A DNA stretch of 22,119 bases, taken from B8-G4 sp033720735 (GTDB taxonomy: Bacteria > Bacteroidota > Bacteroidia > Chitinophagales > Saprospiraceae). A program made the position numbers and the translations under genes. Position 1 is the first letter of the stretch, and each line of letters starts with the position of its first letter. The stretch is taken from contig JAWWBX010000037.1 of the NCBI GenBank assembly GCA_033720735.1, positions 1-22,119 on the forward strand, read 5' to 3'. Under the pieces are notes generated by a model, which was not told the DNA's origin, ran no database searches, and was given only the letters and a program-made list of their open reading frames with translations. This document shows positions 1-7,700 of the stretch, in pieces.

Positions 1-1299
1 GCTGTCCTCTCAGATGACGGCAAAGCCTACCTGCTTACGGGCCAGAAAATGTGGATCTCTAATGCCGGATTTGCCGACGTCTTTATTGTCTTTGCCAAGA
101 TCGATGGAGAGCATTTCACGGGCTTTATTGTGGACGCTGACACTGAAGGGATCCGCCTTGGTGAAGAAGAGCACAAAATGGGCATTAAGGGGTCATCAAC
201 CCGCCAGGTCTTCTTTGAGAACGCCCGCGTGCCGGCGGAGAATTTGTTGGGAGAAAAAGGCAAGGGGCACCTGATCGCATTCAATGCACTCAATAACGGT
301 CGCTTCAAATTGGGAGTGATGGCGTTGGGTGGCATGAAGGAATGCGTCGACACCGGCGTGCGCTATGCGAATGAGCGTGAGCAGTTCGGCAAACCGATCT
401 CCAGTTTTGGTGCGATCCGGCACAAGATTGCCCGTCAGGTGATGCTGTCGTACGTGCTCGAATCCGCGGTATACCGCGTTTCGGGGATGATGCAGGAATG
501 GAAAGCCCGGCTCCTGGAGGAAGGTGAGTCGTACGGCCAGGCACAACTGCTCAGCGCCAAGGAGTACGCAGTCGAATGCGCCATGATCAAGGTACTCGGC
601 TCTGAATATGTGGATTACAATGTCGACGAACTGGTGCAGATCCATGGCGGGTATGGGTTCTCGGAGGAGTACCCGGCGGCACGCGCCTACCGCGACGCAC
701 GCATCAACCGGATCTATGAAGGGACCAATGAGATCAACCGCCTGCTGATGGTGAGCCAGATCCTCAAGCGTGCCTTCAAGGGAGAGATCGACCTGGTCGG
801 GCCCGCCTGGGAAGTGCAGAAGGAATTGCTGCAATTGCCGTCGCGTGACCAACCAGAGGGGCTGCTCGGCTACGAGGAGAAAGCGGTGCGCGACTTCAAG
901 AAGGTGCTGCTGATGGTGGCGGGTGCGGCTGCCAAGTACCAGATGGATGGCAAGCACGATCTCCGCGAAGAGCAGCAGATCGTGATGCTGATCGCAGATA
1001 TCGCGATGGACGTCTTCATCGCCGAATCCACCTTGCTGCGCATTGCCAAACTGCAGGCTGGCGGGGCGATCATGGAGAAAGATGTCCGCCTGCAGATCCT
1101 GAAGTTGTTCCTGCACGAGGCTCAACAACGCATTACCAACAGTGCTCAGGACGCGCTGGCCTCCTTTGCCACCGGAGATGAATTGAGCATCATGCTGAAG
1201 GGCGTGCGCCGTTTTACCAAGTACCCGCTGGTGAATGTCAAGGAAATGCGGAATGCGGTCGCCCAGGTCACGATCGACCAGAACGCGTACCCTTTATGA
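1..1299 (+). CDS. Acyl-CoA dehydrogenase, long form (5' truncated by window edge)
   Basis: FAD-dependent acyl-CoA dehydrogenase carrying out the first, alpha-beta dehydrogenation step of fatty-acid beta-oxidation in the cytoplasm. The reading frame is open from base 1 (beginning AVLSDDGKAYLLTGQKMWIS), so the N-terminal helical domain lies outside the window and 432 residues are visible. The middle beta-domain (GQKMWISNAG, KMGIKGSSTRQVFF) is followed by the C-terminal helical domain with the ANEREQFGKPI and QIHGGYGFSEEYP signatures. The catalytic base is the Glu of RIYEGTNEINR (codon 718-720). About 190 residues continue past this motif, as in the very-long-chain type (ACADVL/ACAD9-like and bacterial long forms), not the short or medium-chain enzymes that end soon after it. 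In Bacteroidota such genes often follow a thiolase and a 3-hydroxyacyl-CoA dehydrogenase, but that neighbourhood is not visible. Family is sure; chain-length preference is inferred. Confidence 0.95.
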   Translation, partial: AVLSDDGKAYLLTGQKMWISNAGFADVFIVFAKIDGEHFTGFIVDADTEGIRLGEEEHKMGIKGSSTRQVFFENARVPAENLLGEKGKGHLIAFNALNNGRFKLGVMALGGMKECVDTGVRYANEREQFGKPISSFGAIRHKIARQVMLSYVLESAVYRVSGMMQEWKARLLEEGESYGQAQLLSAKEYAVECAMIKVLGSEYVDYNVDELVQIHGGYGFSEEYPAARAYRDARINRIYEGTNEINRLLMVSQILKRAFKGEIDLVGPAWEVQKELLQLPSRDQPEGLLGYEEKAVRDFKKVLLMVAGAAAKYQMDGKHDLREEQQIVMLIADIAMDVFIAESTLLRIAKLQAGGAIMEKDVRLQILKLFLHEAQQRITNSAQDALASFATGDELSIMLKGVRRFTKYPLVNVKEMRNAVAQVTIDQNAYPL

Positions 1300-1378
1300 C
1301 CGGATGTGAAGTGGTTGTTCCGGATCGTTCAGTACACATTGATGCGCCTCTTCCGATCAAACGTACTTCTGCACGCTT

Positions 1379-1966
1379 CTACCAGGCCCTCAGTTGCTCC
1401 AAGCTACTTTGACTTAGTTGATTAAACAGCTCGTCCAGATCATCAAGGAGCTGCTTTCTGTCGGCCAGAACCTCTTTTGAAACTTCCGGGGCAGTTGAAT
1501 AAAATCGCAGCCAATCTCGTTTGATCTCATGCAACGCTCTTTGGGTTTTATAGACATGCAATTCATTTATTCCGGGACCCAGTATTGATCTTGCTATTTC
1601 CAGTGTTAGTTCAAGATCAGGCAGCTCGGATTCAGCCATCCTCTCAAGTGCGATAATTTTATCTTCGTTGTCTCCAGCTTCGAGGAAGTCGTATTGCTCC
1701 ACTAAGAGTCTTGTTATGAACAAAACAAGGTTATCATAGTACGACTCAGAATAGTGACCCTTGACTACAACCTGATAATATTGATTCACTTCATGTAACG
1801 TATGCTCATCAACATTGAAGACATAACTATGAATTTCCTCCAACACAGCCTCTGGTAATACACCTTTCAATTCCATACGATCCATCGGGCTTGTTTCGGA
1901 GACCTGATCATTGGAACATGCAAAACAGCATGTTACCGCAATTAAAAATGAACTAGCCAGCCTCAT
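1379..1966 (-). CDS. Putative lipoprotein of unknown function, last gene of a small operon
   Basis: A 195-residue protein I do not recognise. A short hydrophobic signal (residues 4-16) ends in a plausible lipobox, CFAC followed by SND, giving Cys17 as the lipidated residue. The rest is acidic and predicted mostly helical, with a Tyr/Val-rich stretch (63-93) and a C-terminal segment rich in Leu, Asp and Gln (about 163-192) that could form a coiled coil. It starts 28 bases after the stop of the small Cys-rich gene upstream and shares its strand and low GC, so the three leftward genes look co-transcribed. A role as a membrane-anchored partner of the two small exported proteins is only an inference from position. 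Confidence 0.7.
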   Translation of the reverse strand: MRLASSFLIAVTCCFACSNDQVSETSPMDRMELKGVLPEAVLEEIHSYVFNVDEHTLHEVNQYYQVVVKGHYSESYYDNLVLFITRLLVEQYDFLEAGDNEDKIIALERMAESELPDLELTLEIARSILGPGINELHVYKTQRALHEIKRDWLRFYSTAPEVSKEVLADRKQLLDDLDELFNQLSQSSLEQLRAW

Positions 1967-1994
1967 AATATTGGATTGAGTTCATGAATCGTAT

Positions 1995-2267
1995 CTATTG
2001 ACAACATCCTCCACCCTTCTGTGCATCATCAGGGTCTATCGATCCTGAAGCCTCCGTATCCAACGTCCAGGCGCCATCGTCCGGAACCCATACATTGAGG
2101 TATCCCGACAAGGCTGTACCCGAACAGCAATCCTGACCACTTGCAACATTCCATGTGTGTTGATGGATCTCCCCAATCAATTCTTCTTTGCAAATCCAAT
2201 CTTCTGTTGGTGCATTCGTCAAGGAAAGAAAAATTACTGCCAAAATCCCGTATAAAACTATCAGCAT
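1995..2267 (-). CDS. Small exported cysteine-rich protein, paralogue B
   Basis: A 90-residue protein of no recognised family. Residues 1-18 form one hydrophobic segment, a signal peptide or membrane anchor. The mature part contains Cys26, a vicinal pair Cys47-Cys48 and a second pair Cys88-Cys89 near the very C-terminus, plus His35, His37 and Trp39. It is clearly related to the product of the gene just upstream (2307-2594): both share G-E-x(5)-W-x-V-x-[SG]-G-x-x-C-C-S-[GS]-T with identical spacing, followed by a Val/Ile-Pro strand and a terminal CC pair. The pattern suggests disulfides or metal binding outside the cytoplasm; that is inference. The gap to the lipoprotein gene downstream is 28 bases. 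Confidence 0.65.
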   Translation of the reverse strand: MLIVLYGILAVIFLSLTNAPTEDWICKEELIGEIHQHTWNVASGQDCCSGTALSGYLNVWVPDDGAWTLDTEASGSIDPDDAQKGGGCCQ

Positions 2268-2306
2268 GTCAGTTAATTGATATTTGAATTAGAGTATCCG
2301 CTTCAA

Positions 2307-2594
2307 TTAGTTTGGAATAGTGTCCGGGCAGCATAAATCTTGCTCATCATTGGTTGTAGTGTAACCATCCAGGATTCGAGAACCCTGCTCATTGGGTATA
2401 TACGTCAGGGTAACTCCGGCATCAATTTGAGTTGATGAGCAACAACCGCCACCAGCCCCAACCAGCCAAATATGGTGGATTAGTTCACCGCTTCCTCCAT
2501 TCTGGAAGCACGAACAATACTTGGCACTCAATAATGGAATCACTAGTAATACAACAAACACACCTGTTGCCAAGTCACGTATTATAGAATTCAT
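2307..2594 (-). CDS. Small exported cysteine-rich protein, paralogue A, first gene of operon
   Basis: A 95-residue protein of no recognised family and the first gene of the leftward trio. A hydrophobic signal segment spans residues 11-23 (followed by AKYCSC). The mature part has Cys27, Cys29, Cys51-Cys52 and Cys88-Cys89, with His40, His41 and Trp43. Aligned to its downstream neighbour it keeps the Trp-to-CC spacing exactly (Trp43/Cys51 here, Trp39/Cys47 there) and the terminal CC pair, so the two arose by tandem duplication and have since diverged strongly. Conservation of the Cys pairs despite low overall identity argues that both are real, selected genes. The start ATG lies 26 bases from an eight-G tract on the upstream side. 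The next gene begins 39 bases after its stop. Confidence 0.65.
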   Translation of the reverse strand: MNSIIRDLATGVFVVLLVIPLLSAKYCSCFQNGGSGELIHHIWLVGAGGGCCSSTQIDAGVTLTYIPNEQGSRILDGYTTTNDEQDLCCPDTIPN

Positions 2595-2620
2595 TACACC
2601 AGGACTTTGTTACAAGTTAA

Positions 2621-2628
2621 GGGGGGGG
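2621..2628. repeat. Homopolymeric G8 tract upstream of the Cys-rich operon
   Basis: Eight consecutive G on the + strand (C8 as read by the leftward operon), 26 bases upstream of the start codon of paralogue A. Such tracts can slip and alter promoter spacing, but there is no direct sign of phase variation here. Confidence 0.5.
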
Positions 2629-2814
2629 AGTCCAGCATGTCAAGTCCCGGTCCTCATGTATTGAGTCACTCGATTGTGATTTGCGGATTCATCGGTGCGT
2701 TCCACGAATTGCAGTTTGAGCCAAGGACTGACGCTGACGACATCGTGTATGACGACATCAGGTGCACCACTGCAGCGGGACTTTTTGAACGCAACGGCAT
2801 AGCAAGGATCCGAT

Positions 2815-2895
2815 CGCGAGGAGCAGAAGGCGATCTGAAACGAGTCGCTGATGATCGGGAACACGGATTCAATAATGTCACTGTACGCCACACCG
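2815..2895 (+). pseudogene. Decayed fragment duplicating part of the S51 peptidase gene
   Basis: About 80 bases that match positions 3329-3405 of the intact downstream gene. At protein level the fragment reads AEGDLKRVADDREHGFNNV before VTVRHT, against ANGDLERVGDYFREHGFNQV before VTVRHT in the intact copy, including a small in-frame deletion. Nothing else of the peptidase (Ser nucleophile box, DQH, GMSIDEN) is present, so this cannot be functional. An open frame of 157 codons (2607-3080) runs across it by chance. It is a relic of a partial duplication or of a lost paralogue. Confidence 0.65.
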
Positions 2896-2899
2896 CACC

Positions 2900-3058
2900 G
2901 CTCGTAACCTCATCTTCACCAACGGCCGTTCCAACTTCCGCAACGGGCTCATCCGGACTGTTTTCCGGCTCATGGGCTTCAACACCCTCCGCCATGTGGG
3001 AACAGCCGACCACTTGCATATCTCTATCTCCAGTCGTGATCTGCCGGGGGCGATTTGA
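2900..3058 (+). pseudogene. Orphan C-terminal fragment of an unidentified protein
   Basis: In a different frame from the S51 relic just upstream (frame of position 2903, stop TGA at 3056-3058) there is a stretch with natural protein character: RNLIFTNGRSNFRNGLIRTV and then FRLMGFNTLRHVGTADHLHI, ending SISSRDLPGAI. It has no start codon and no N-terminal part, and its left edge abuts the S51 relic. The HVGTADHLHI motif resembles metal-binding His-x-His ends of LAS/M15-type peptidases, but I cannot assign a family. Together with the S51 relic it shows that 2600-3060 is a patchwork of broken genes. Confidence 0.45.
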
Positions 3059-3111
3059 ATTGCTGATTGTTGATTGCTGATTGTTAATTTGATGCGATAC
3101 AATCACTTACT

Positions 3112-3972
3112 ATGTGCAGGACAACAATCTCCACAATACTACTCCTGGTTTGGTGGTGTGCCACCAGCTTCGCACAACCGGTAACCAGCGGCCCTGAAGC
3201 GGGCACGCTGATCATCATCGGTGGTGCCGCACGCGATACGGTCTTCGTCAACACGTTCATGCGAATGGCTGGTGGTCCGGATGCACCGATCGTGGTGATC
3301 CCGACGGCGCAGGAACAGCCTGGAGGAGCCAATGGCGATCTGGAACGGGTCGGCGACTATTTCCGGGAACACGGATTCAATCAGGTCACCGTACGCCACA
3401 CACGCGACCGGGCAGTCGCAGACCAGGATACCTTCGTCGCGCCGATCCATGCAGCTCGTGGGATCTGGCTGACCGGCGGGAGGCAGTGGCGGCTGGTGGA
3501 TGCCTATGCCGGCACCCGCACGCTCGAAGCGATGTGGGATGTCCTCAAGCGCGGTGGTGTGATCGCCGGATCATCGGCAGGCGCCACCATCCAGGGATCT
3601 TACCTGGCACGTGGCGATACCCGGACCAACACGATCATGATGGGCGATCACGAGGAAGGGTTTGGGTTCATCACCAACGTTGCCATCGACCAGCACACCC
3701 TGGCACGCAACCGGCAATTCGACATCTTTGAGATCCTGGAGGTACATCCGCATCTTCTCGGCATGTCGATCGACGAGAATACGGGCATCGTTGTCCAGGG
3801 CAATACTGGCGTAGTGATTGGCAACAGCTACCTCCTGATGTACGACGGCACCGAGTGGAATGATGCTACCCGTGAGTATGAGCCGGTGCCGATTGAACGT
3901 CGTCCGTTTCACACCTTGCGGAGAGGCGATGTCTATGATTTTGCCAAACGGAAGGTGGTTAAAAAACGGTGA
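3112..3972 (+). CDS. Secreted cyanophycinase-like peptidase, family S51
   Basis: Serine peptidase of the S51 (cyanophycinase/dipeptidase E) family with a class I glutamine amidotransferase-like fold. The 286-residue protein has a signal peptide (about 1-21, ending SFAQ), so it should act in the periplasm or outside the cell. The nucleophile is Ser155 in the elbow IAGSSAGAT; the conserved GG motif is LTGGRQWRL (120-128); the DQH segment gives His195, and GMSIDEN gives Glu222, completing the Ser/His/Glu arrangement expected of cyanophycinases. Known relatives release beta-Asp-Arg dipeptides from cyanophycin, but many Bacteroidota homologues may have other beta-aspartyl substrates; no cyanophycin synthetase is visible. 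A relic of part of this gene lies just upstream. ATG 3112 is chosen because it precedes the signal peptide; no clear ribosome binding site is seen. Confidence 0.9.
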   Translation: MCRTTISTILLLVWWCATSFAQPVTSGPEAGTLIIIGGAARDTVFVNTFMRMAGGPDAPIVVIPTAQEQPGGANGDLERVGDYFREHGFNQVTVRHTRDRAVADQDTFVAPIHAARGIWLTGGRQWRLVDAYAGTRTLEAMWDVLKRGGVIAGSSAGATIQGSYLARGDTRTNTIMMGDHEEGFGFITNVAIDQHTLARNRQFDIFEILEVHPHLLGMSIDENTGIVVQGNTGVVIGNSYLLMYDGTEWNDATREYEPVPIERRPFHTLRRGDVYDFAKRKVVKKR

Positions 3973-4050
3973 CGACAGCTGGCGAATATCCATTTGCCTC
4001 AGATAAACGAAGAGCGCCCCACTAGACATGTGCCAAATTTCGCCAACCTG

Positions 4051-4109
4051 TCCCCCTCCTCGATCCCAAATTCGGGTGTGGCAAAGCGTTCCTGCCACGA
4101 GGAGGGGGA
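4051..4109. repeat. 12-bp perfect inverted repeat with inner hairpins
   Basis: Arms TCCCCCTCCTCG (4051-4062) and CGAGGAGGGGGA (4098-4109) are perfectly complementary. The 35-base interior holds a further 5-bp stem, TGGCA (4079-4083) with TGCCA (4093-4097), stacking directly on the outer stem, and a weak CCC/GGG hairpin (4065-4067/4074-4076). As RNA this would be a three-way-junction-like element. It lies 79 bases after the S51 stop and 58 bases before the MOSC start. No U-run follows, so it is not a classic intrinsic terminator; a leader structure or mobile palindrome is possible. Confidence 0.6.
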
Positions 4110-4167
4110 TCCAGGGGGTGGTGAAATACAGAACTTTCCGATCTTCACGACAGCAAATCAGCAGATC

Positions 4168-4605
4168 ATGCAAGGCAGAGTCGAATGGATGAGCATCAGG
4201 CCCGAGCGCAAGCAGCCGGTCAGGCCGGTTAACCACGTCCACGCAAGCACCGAGGATGGATTGCAGGGAGATCATCCTGTCAAACCACACCGGCAGGTCA
4301 CTCTGATCTCACAGGAGGCGCTGTCTGAAGTGGCAGCACGGCTGGGCACCGACCGGGTCGACCCTGCTGGCACCCGGCGCAATATTGTGCTGAGCGGATT
4401 GGATTTCAGCCAGCTCGAAGGCGCCAGCATCCGGATTGGCGGTGCAGTGGTGGAGATCACCGGTATCTGCCACCCGTGCGAGCTGATGAACAAGAATCTT
4501 GGCGAGGGGGCGAGGGCTGCGATGGCCGGCTACTCGGCCGGGCTGACGGCACGGGTCGTCCAGGATGGGGATATCGCTATCGGAGATGCAGTGGTTGTCA
4601 CCTGA
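4168..4605 (+). CDS. Small MOSC-domain protein
   Basis: A 145-residue stand-alone MOSC domain, the fold of molybdenum cofactor sulfurase C-termini and of YiiM/YuaD-type proteins that handle sulfur or molybdenum cofactor. Visible marks are GLQGDH (31-36), the GTRRNIVLSG strand (69-78) and CHPCELMNKNLGEG (101-114) with the conserved Cys104 and Cys101. The open frame continues upstream to 3994, but that extension has no domain character and crosses the inverted repeat. The ATG at 4168 gives MQGRVEWMSIRPERKQPV, a typical MOSC beginning, so it is chosen. The cofactor-related role is known for the family; the substrate of this short type is not established. Confidence 0.85.
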   Translation: MQGRVEWMSIRPERKQPVRPVNHVHASTEDGLQGDHPVKPHRQVTLISQEALSEVAARLGTDRVDPAGTRRNIVLSGLDFSQLEGASIRIGGAVVEITGICHPCELMNKNLGEGARAAMAGYSAGLTARVVQDGDIAIGDAVVVT

Positions 4606-4716
4606 TCGTTATCTCTTGGCTCCCCTCAGTTTCAAGATTTTACACATCGCCAACACATTTATAACGATTTCTTTAATACATTCAGGCATCCTATCACGCC
4701 TTAAAAGCCTGAATGA

Positions 4717-7700
4717 ATGAAACGATTACTCCTGACTTGCCTGATGGTAGGCCTGGCAGTACTTGCGATGGCGCAAGTGACCACCGCCACCATGATCGGC
4801 ACCGTGACCGACGAAAGCGGTGATGGCCTGATTGCGGCCACCGTCGTCGCCACCCACGAACCTTCCGGAACCCAATACGGTATTACGACACGCGACGATG
4901 GCGGCTATACCCTGCCGAATCTGCGGGTTGGCGGTCCCTACACCGTGGTTGTGAGCTACGTTGGCTACCAGGAATTCCGCGAGGAAGAGATCTACCTGTC
5001 ACTGGGACAACGCTTTACGCTCAACGTACAGCTCCAAACGCAGGCCACCCAACTTGGTGAAGTGGTCGTCACCGGCGAACGCTCCGCGGTCATCAGCAAG
5101 GACCGCACCGGCGCGGCTACCAACATTGGCAGCGATCAGCTTACGCAACTTCCCACCATCTCGCGATCCGCATCCGATTTCACCCGCCTCTCACCCGCTT
5201 CTGACGGGAACTCATTCGGCGGCCGCAACGATCAGTTCAACAACTTCTCGCTGGATGGCTCCATTTTCAACAACCCGTTTGGCCTGGATGCAGCCACGCC
5301 GGGAGGACAGACAGAAGCGCAGCCGATCTCACTCGACGCAATCGACCAGATCAACGTCGAGCTGGCACCCTACGATGTGACACAGGCCGGTTTTACCGGT
5401 GCTGCCGTCAACGCCGTCACCAAGTCCGGTACCAATACTTTCAGCGGCACGGTGTTCGGATATTACCGGAATGATGGTCTGACCGGATCGAAGGTGGAAG
5501 GTGAAGATGTCGCCGTCGCCGACCTCGACCAACTCCAGGCGGGCTTCAGCCTGGGTGGCCCCATCATCAGGAACAAGCTGTTCTTCTTCGTAAATGCAGA
5601 AGTCGACAACCGGGACGATCTCGGCACCACCTGGGTGCCCAGCGGAGCCAATACACCCGGGCAGGTCTCACGGGTCACACTGGCCGACATGCAAGCAGTC
5701 TCCAATGCATTGCAAAATCGCTTCGGCTACGACACCGGCCTGCCGTTCGGCTACACGCACGAAACGGAGAGTACCAAGGGTATCGCCAAACTGGACTGGG
5801 CGATTAACCAGAGCCATACCCTGACCGCAACGTACAATTTCCTCGATGCCAGCAAGGACAAACCTGCGCACCCTTCGGCCATCGGTCGCCGTGGACCCGA
5901 CTTCACCACGCTGCAATTCGAGAATTCGGGCTACCAGATCACCAATAAGATCAGCTCCGGCATCCTCGAGTTGCGCTCGGTATTCGGCAACAAGTTCTCC
6001 AACAAGCTGCAGGTGGGGTATACGCGCTTCGAGGACAGCCGCGATCCGTTTTCGGAGCCCTTCCCTGTCATCAACATCAACAAGGACGGTATCCGCTACA
6101 TCGTCGCCGGTCACGAGCCTTTCTCGATCCACAACCGGCTCGATCAGGATGTGTTCCAGTTGACCAACAACTTCAACATCTACTCAGGCGATCACACGAT
6201 CACCGTGGGGACCAGCTTTGAACGGTTCAATTTTGACAATTCGTTCAATCTGAATTTCTACGGAGGCACGTTTGACGCCGGTTACGAGAGCGTAGCTGCC
6301 TTCCTCGACTCTGTCAACACCGGCGCATTGGATGCCCTGGTAGCTGCGGCACAGCAGACGTTTGAAGACAACGGCGGTGACAATGGCGTGGAAGGCGAAG
6401 GTTGGTCTCTTGCCGAAACCAATGTTGGCCAGTGGGCCATCTATGCGCAGGATGAATGGCAGGCCAACGACAATCTTCGTCTGACCTTTGGGGTGCGTGT
6501 CGATATCCCGCTTTACTTCAATACGGATGAGCTGATCCAGGAAAATCTCGACCGGCAGTGTTGCTATGCCCCCGAGATCACCTGGTTTGACGGAGAAGGC
6601 AACCCGCAACAGTATGATCATACTGTGCTTCCCGACAACACCCCTCTCATCTCGCCACGCTTCGGATTCAACTGGGATGTCAATGGCGACCAGTCGCTGC
6701 AGGTGCGTGGTGGGTCAGGTCTCTTTTCGGGCCGCCTGCCATTTGTCTGGATCGGCAATCACGTGGCCAATCCGAACTGGTTTTTCTACAACTACACGGA
6801 TACGGACTTCAAATTCCCGCAAGTGTGGCGTACCAACCTGGGTATTGACAAGACCTTTGGCGAGGGATGGATCGGGACCCTGGACCTGATGTATACCGAC
6901 GACGTGAATGCCTCTTTTGTGCAAAACCACGGGATCAAGCCGCCGACCGGGACGTTGTCCGGCGTAGACAACCGGCCAATCTATACGTTTGCCGACCGCG
7001 CAGTGTTCGAAGGTCTGGGCTTCCCGCTGCCGGTCAACAGCTATGTCTTTACCAACACGGATGTCGGTTACAGTTTCAATGCGACGGTGCAGGTACAACG
7101 GCAGTTTGACGAGAATACCCACCTGATGCTCGGGTACAACTACCTCAAAGCCGAGGACGCCAGTTCGATCGAGGCCGAGATCTCGAGTGATGCCTACGAC
7201 CGCAACCCGGCCCTTGGACATGTCAACACTCCCGTGGGTGCTCCGTCGCTGTACGGCGCCAAGCACCGGTTTATCGGCTCGTTCTACAAGACCTTCGACT
7301 GGGGTGGCAGTGACCGCACCAGCACCACGATCGGTGCCTTTTTCTTCTACCAACAGGGCGGTACCACACAAAACGACAACACCGCCGACTTCCGGTTTAG
7401 CTACACCTACTCCGGTGATATCAACGGGGATGGTTCCGGACTCAATGACCTGATCTACATCCCCACCGACAGTGAACTGGATCAGCAACAATGGGCGAGC
7501 AGCGCAGACCGCGAGGCCTTCCGCGACTATATCGAACAGGACGAGTACCTGAGTGAAAACCGCGGGCAGTATGCCGAGAAATATGCCATTCTGGCCCCCT
7601 GGTTCTCACAGTGGGATCTCAAGATCATGCAGGACTTTACCATCGGGACGAGTGCAAGGCCCAATCACGTACAGGTCAGCCTTGACATCCTCAACGTGGG

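Noticed and set aside
196..1128. 310-codon open frame on the minus strand
   Set aside because: It is antisense to the well-supported acyl-CoA dehydrogenase; its His/Gln/Leu-rich translation has no domain character.
1995..2594. RiPP precursor peptides
   Set aside because: The small proteins have secretory-type signals rather than leader peptides, and no modification enzyme or peptidase-transporter is nearby.
2607..3080. 157-codon plus-strand open frame as an intact gene
   Set aside because: It merges a relic of the S51 gene with sequence that makes protein sense only in another frame; no start context or complete domain.
4051..4109. Moco riboswitch or intrinsic terminator
   Set aside because: No T-run follows, and the stem arrangement does not obviously match the Moco RNA motif; kept only as an inverted repeat.
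3994..4167. N-terminal extension of the MOSC gene
   Set aside because: The extension has no domain similarity and contains the stem-loop; the MOSC fold begins naturally at ATG 4168.
3571..4290. 239-codon minus-strand open frame over the S51 3' end and MOSC leader
   Set aside because: Mostly antisense to the S51 peptidase, and it crosses the inverted repeat; no recognisable motif.
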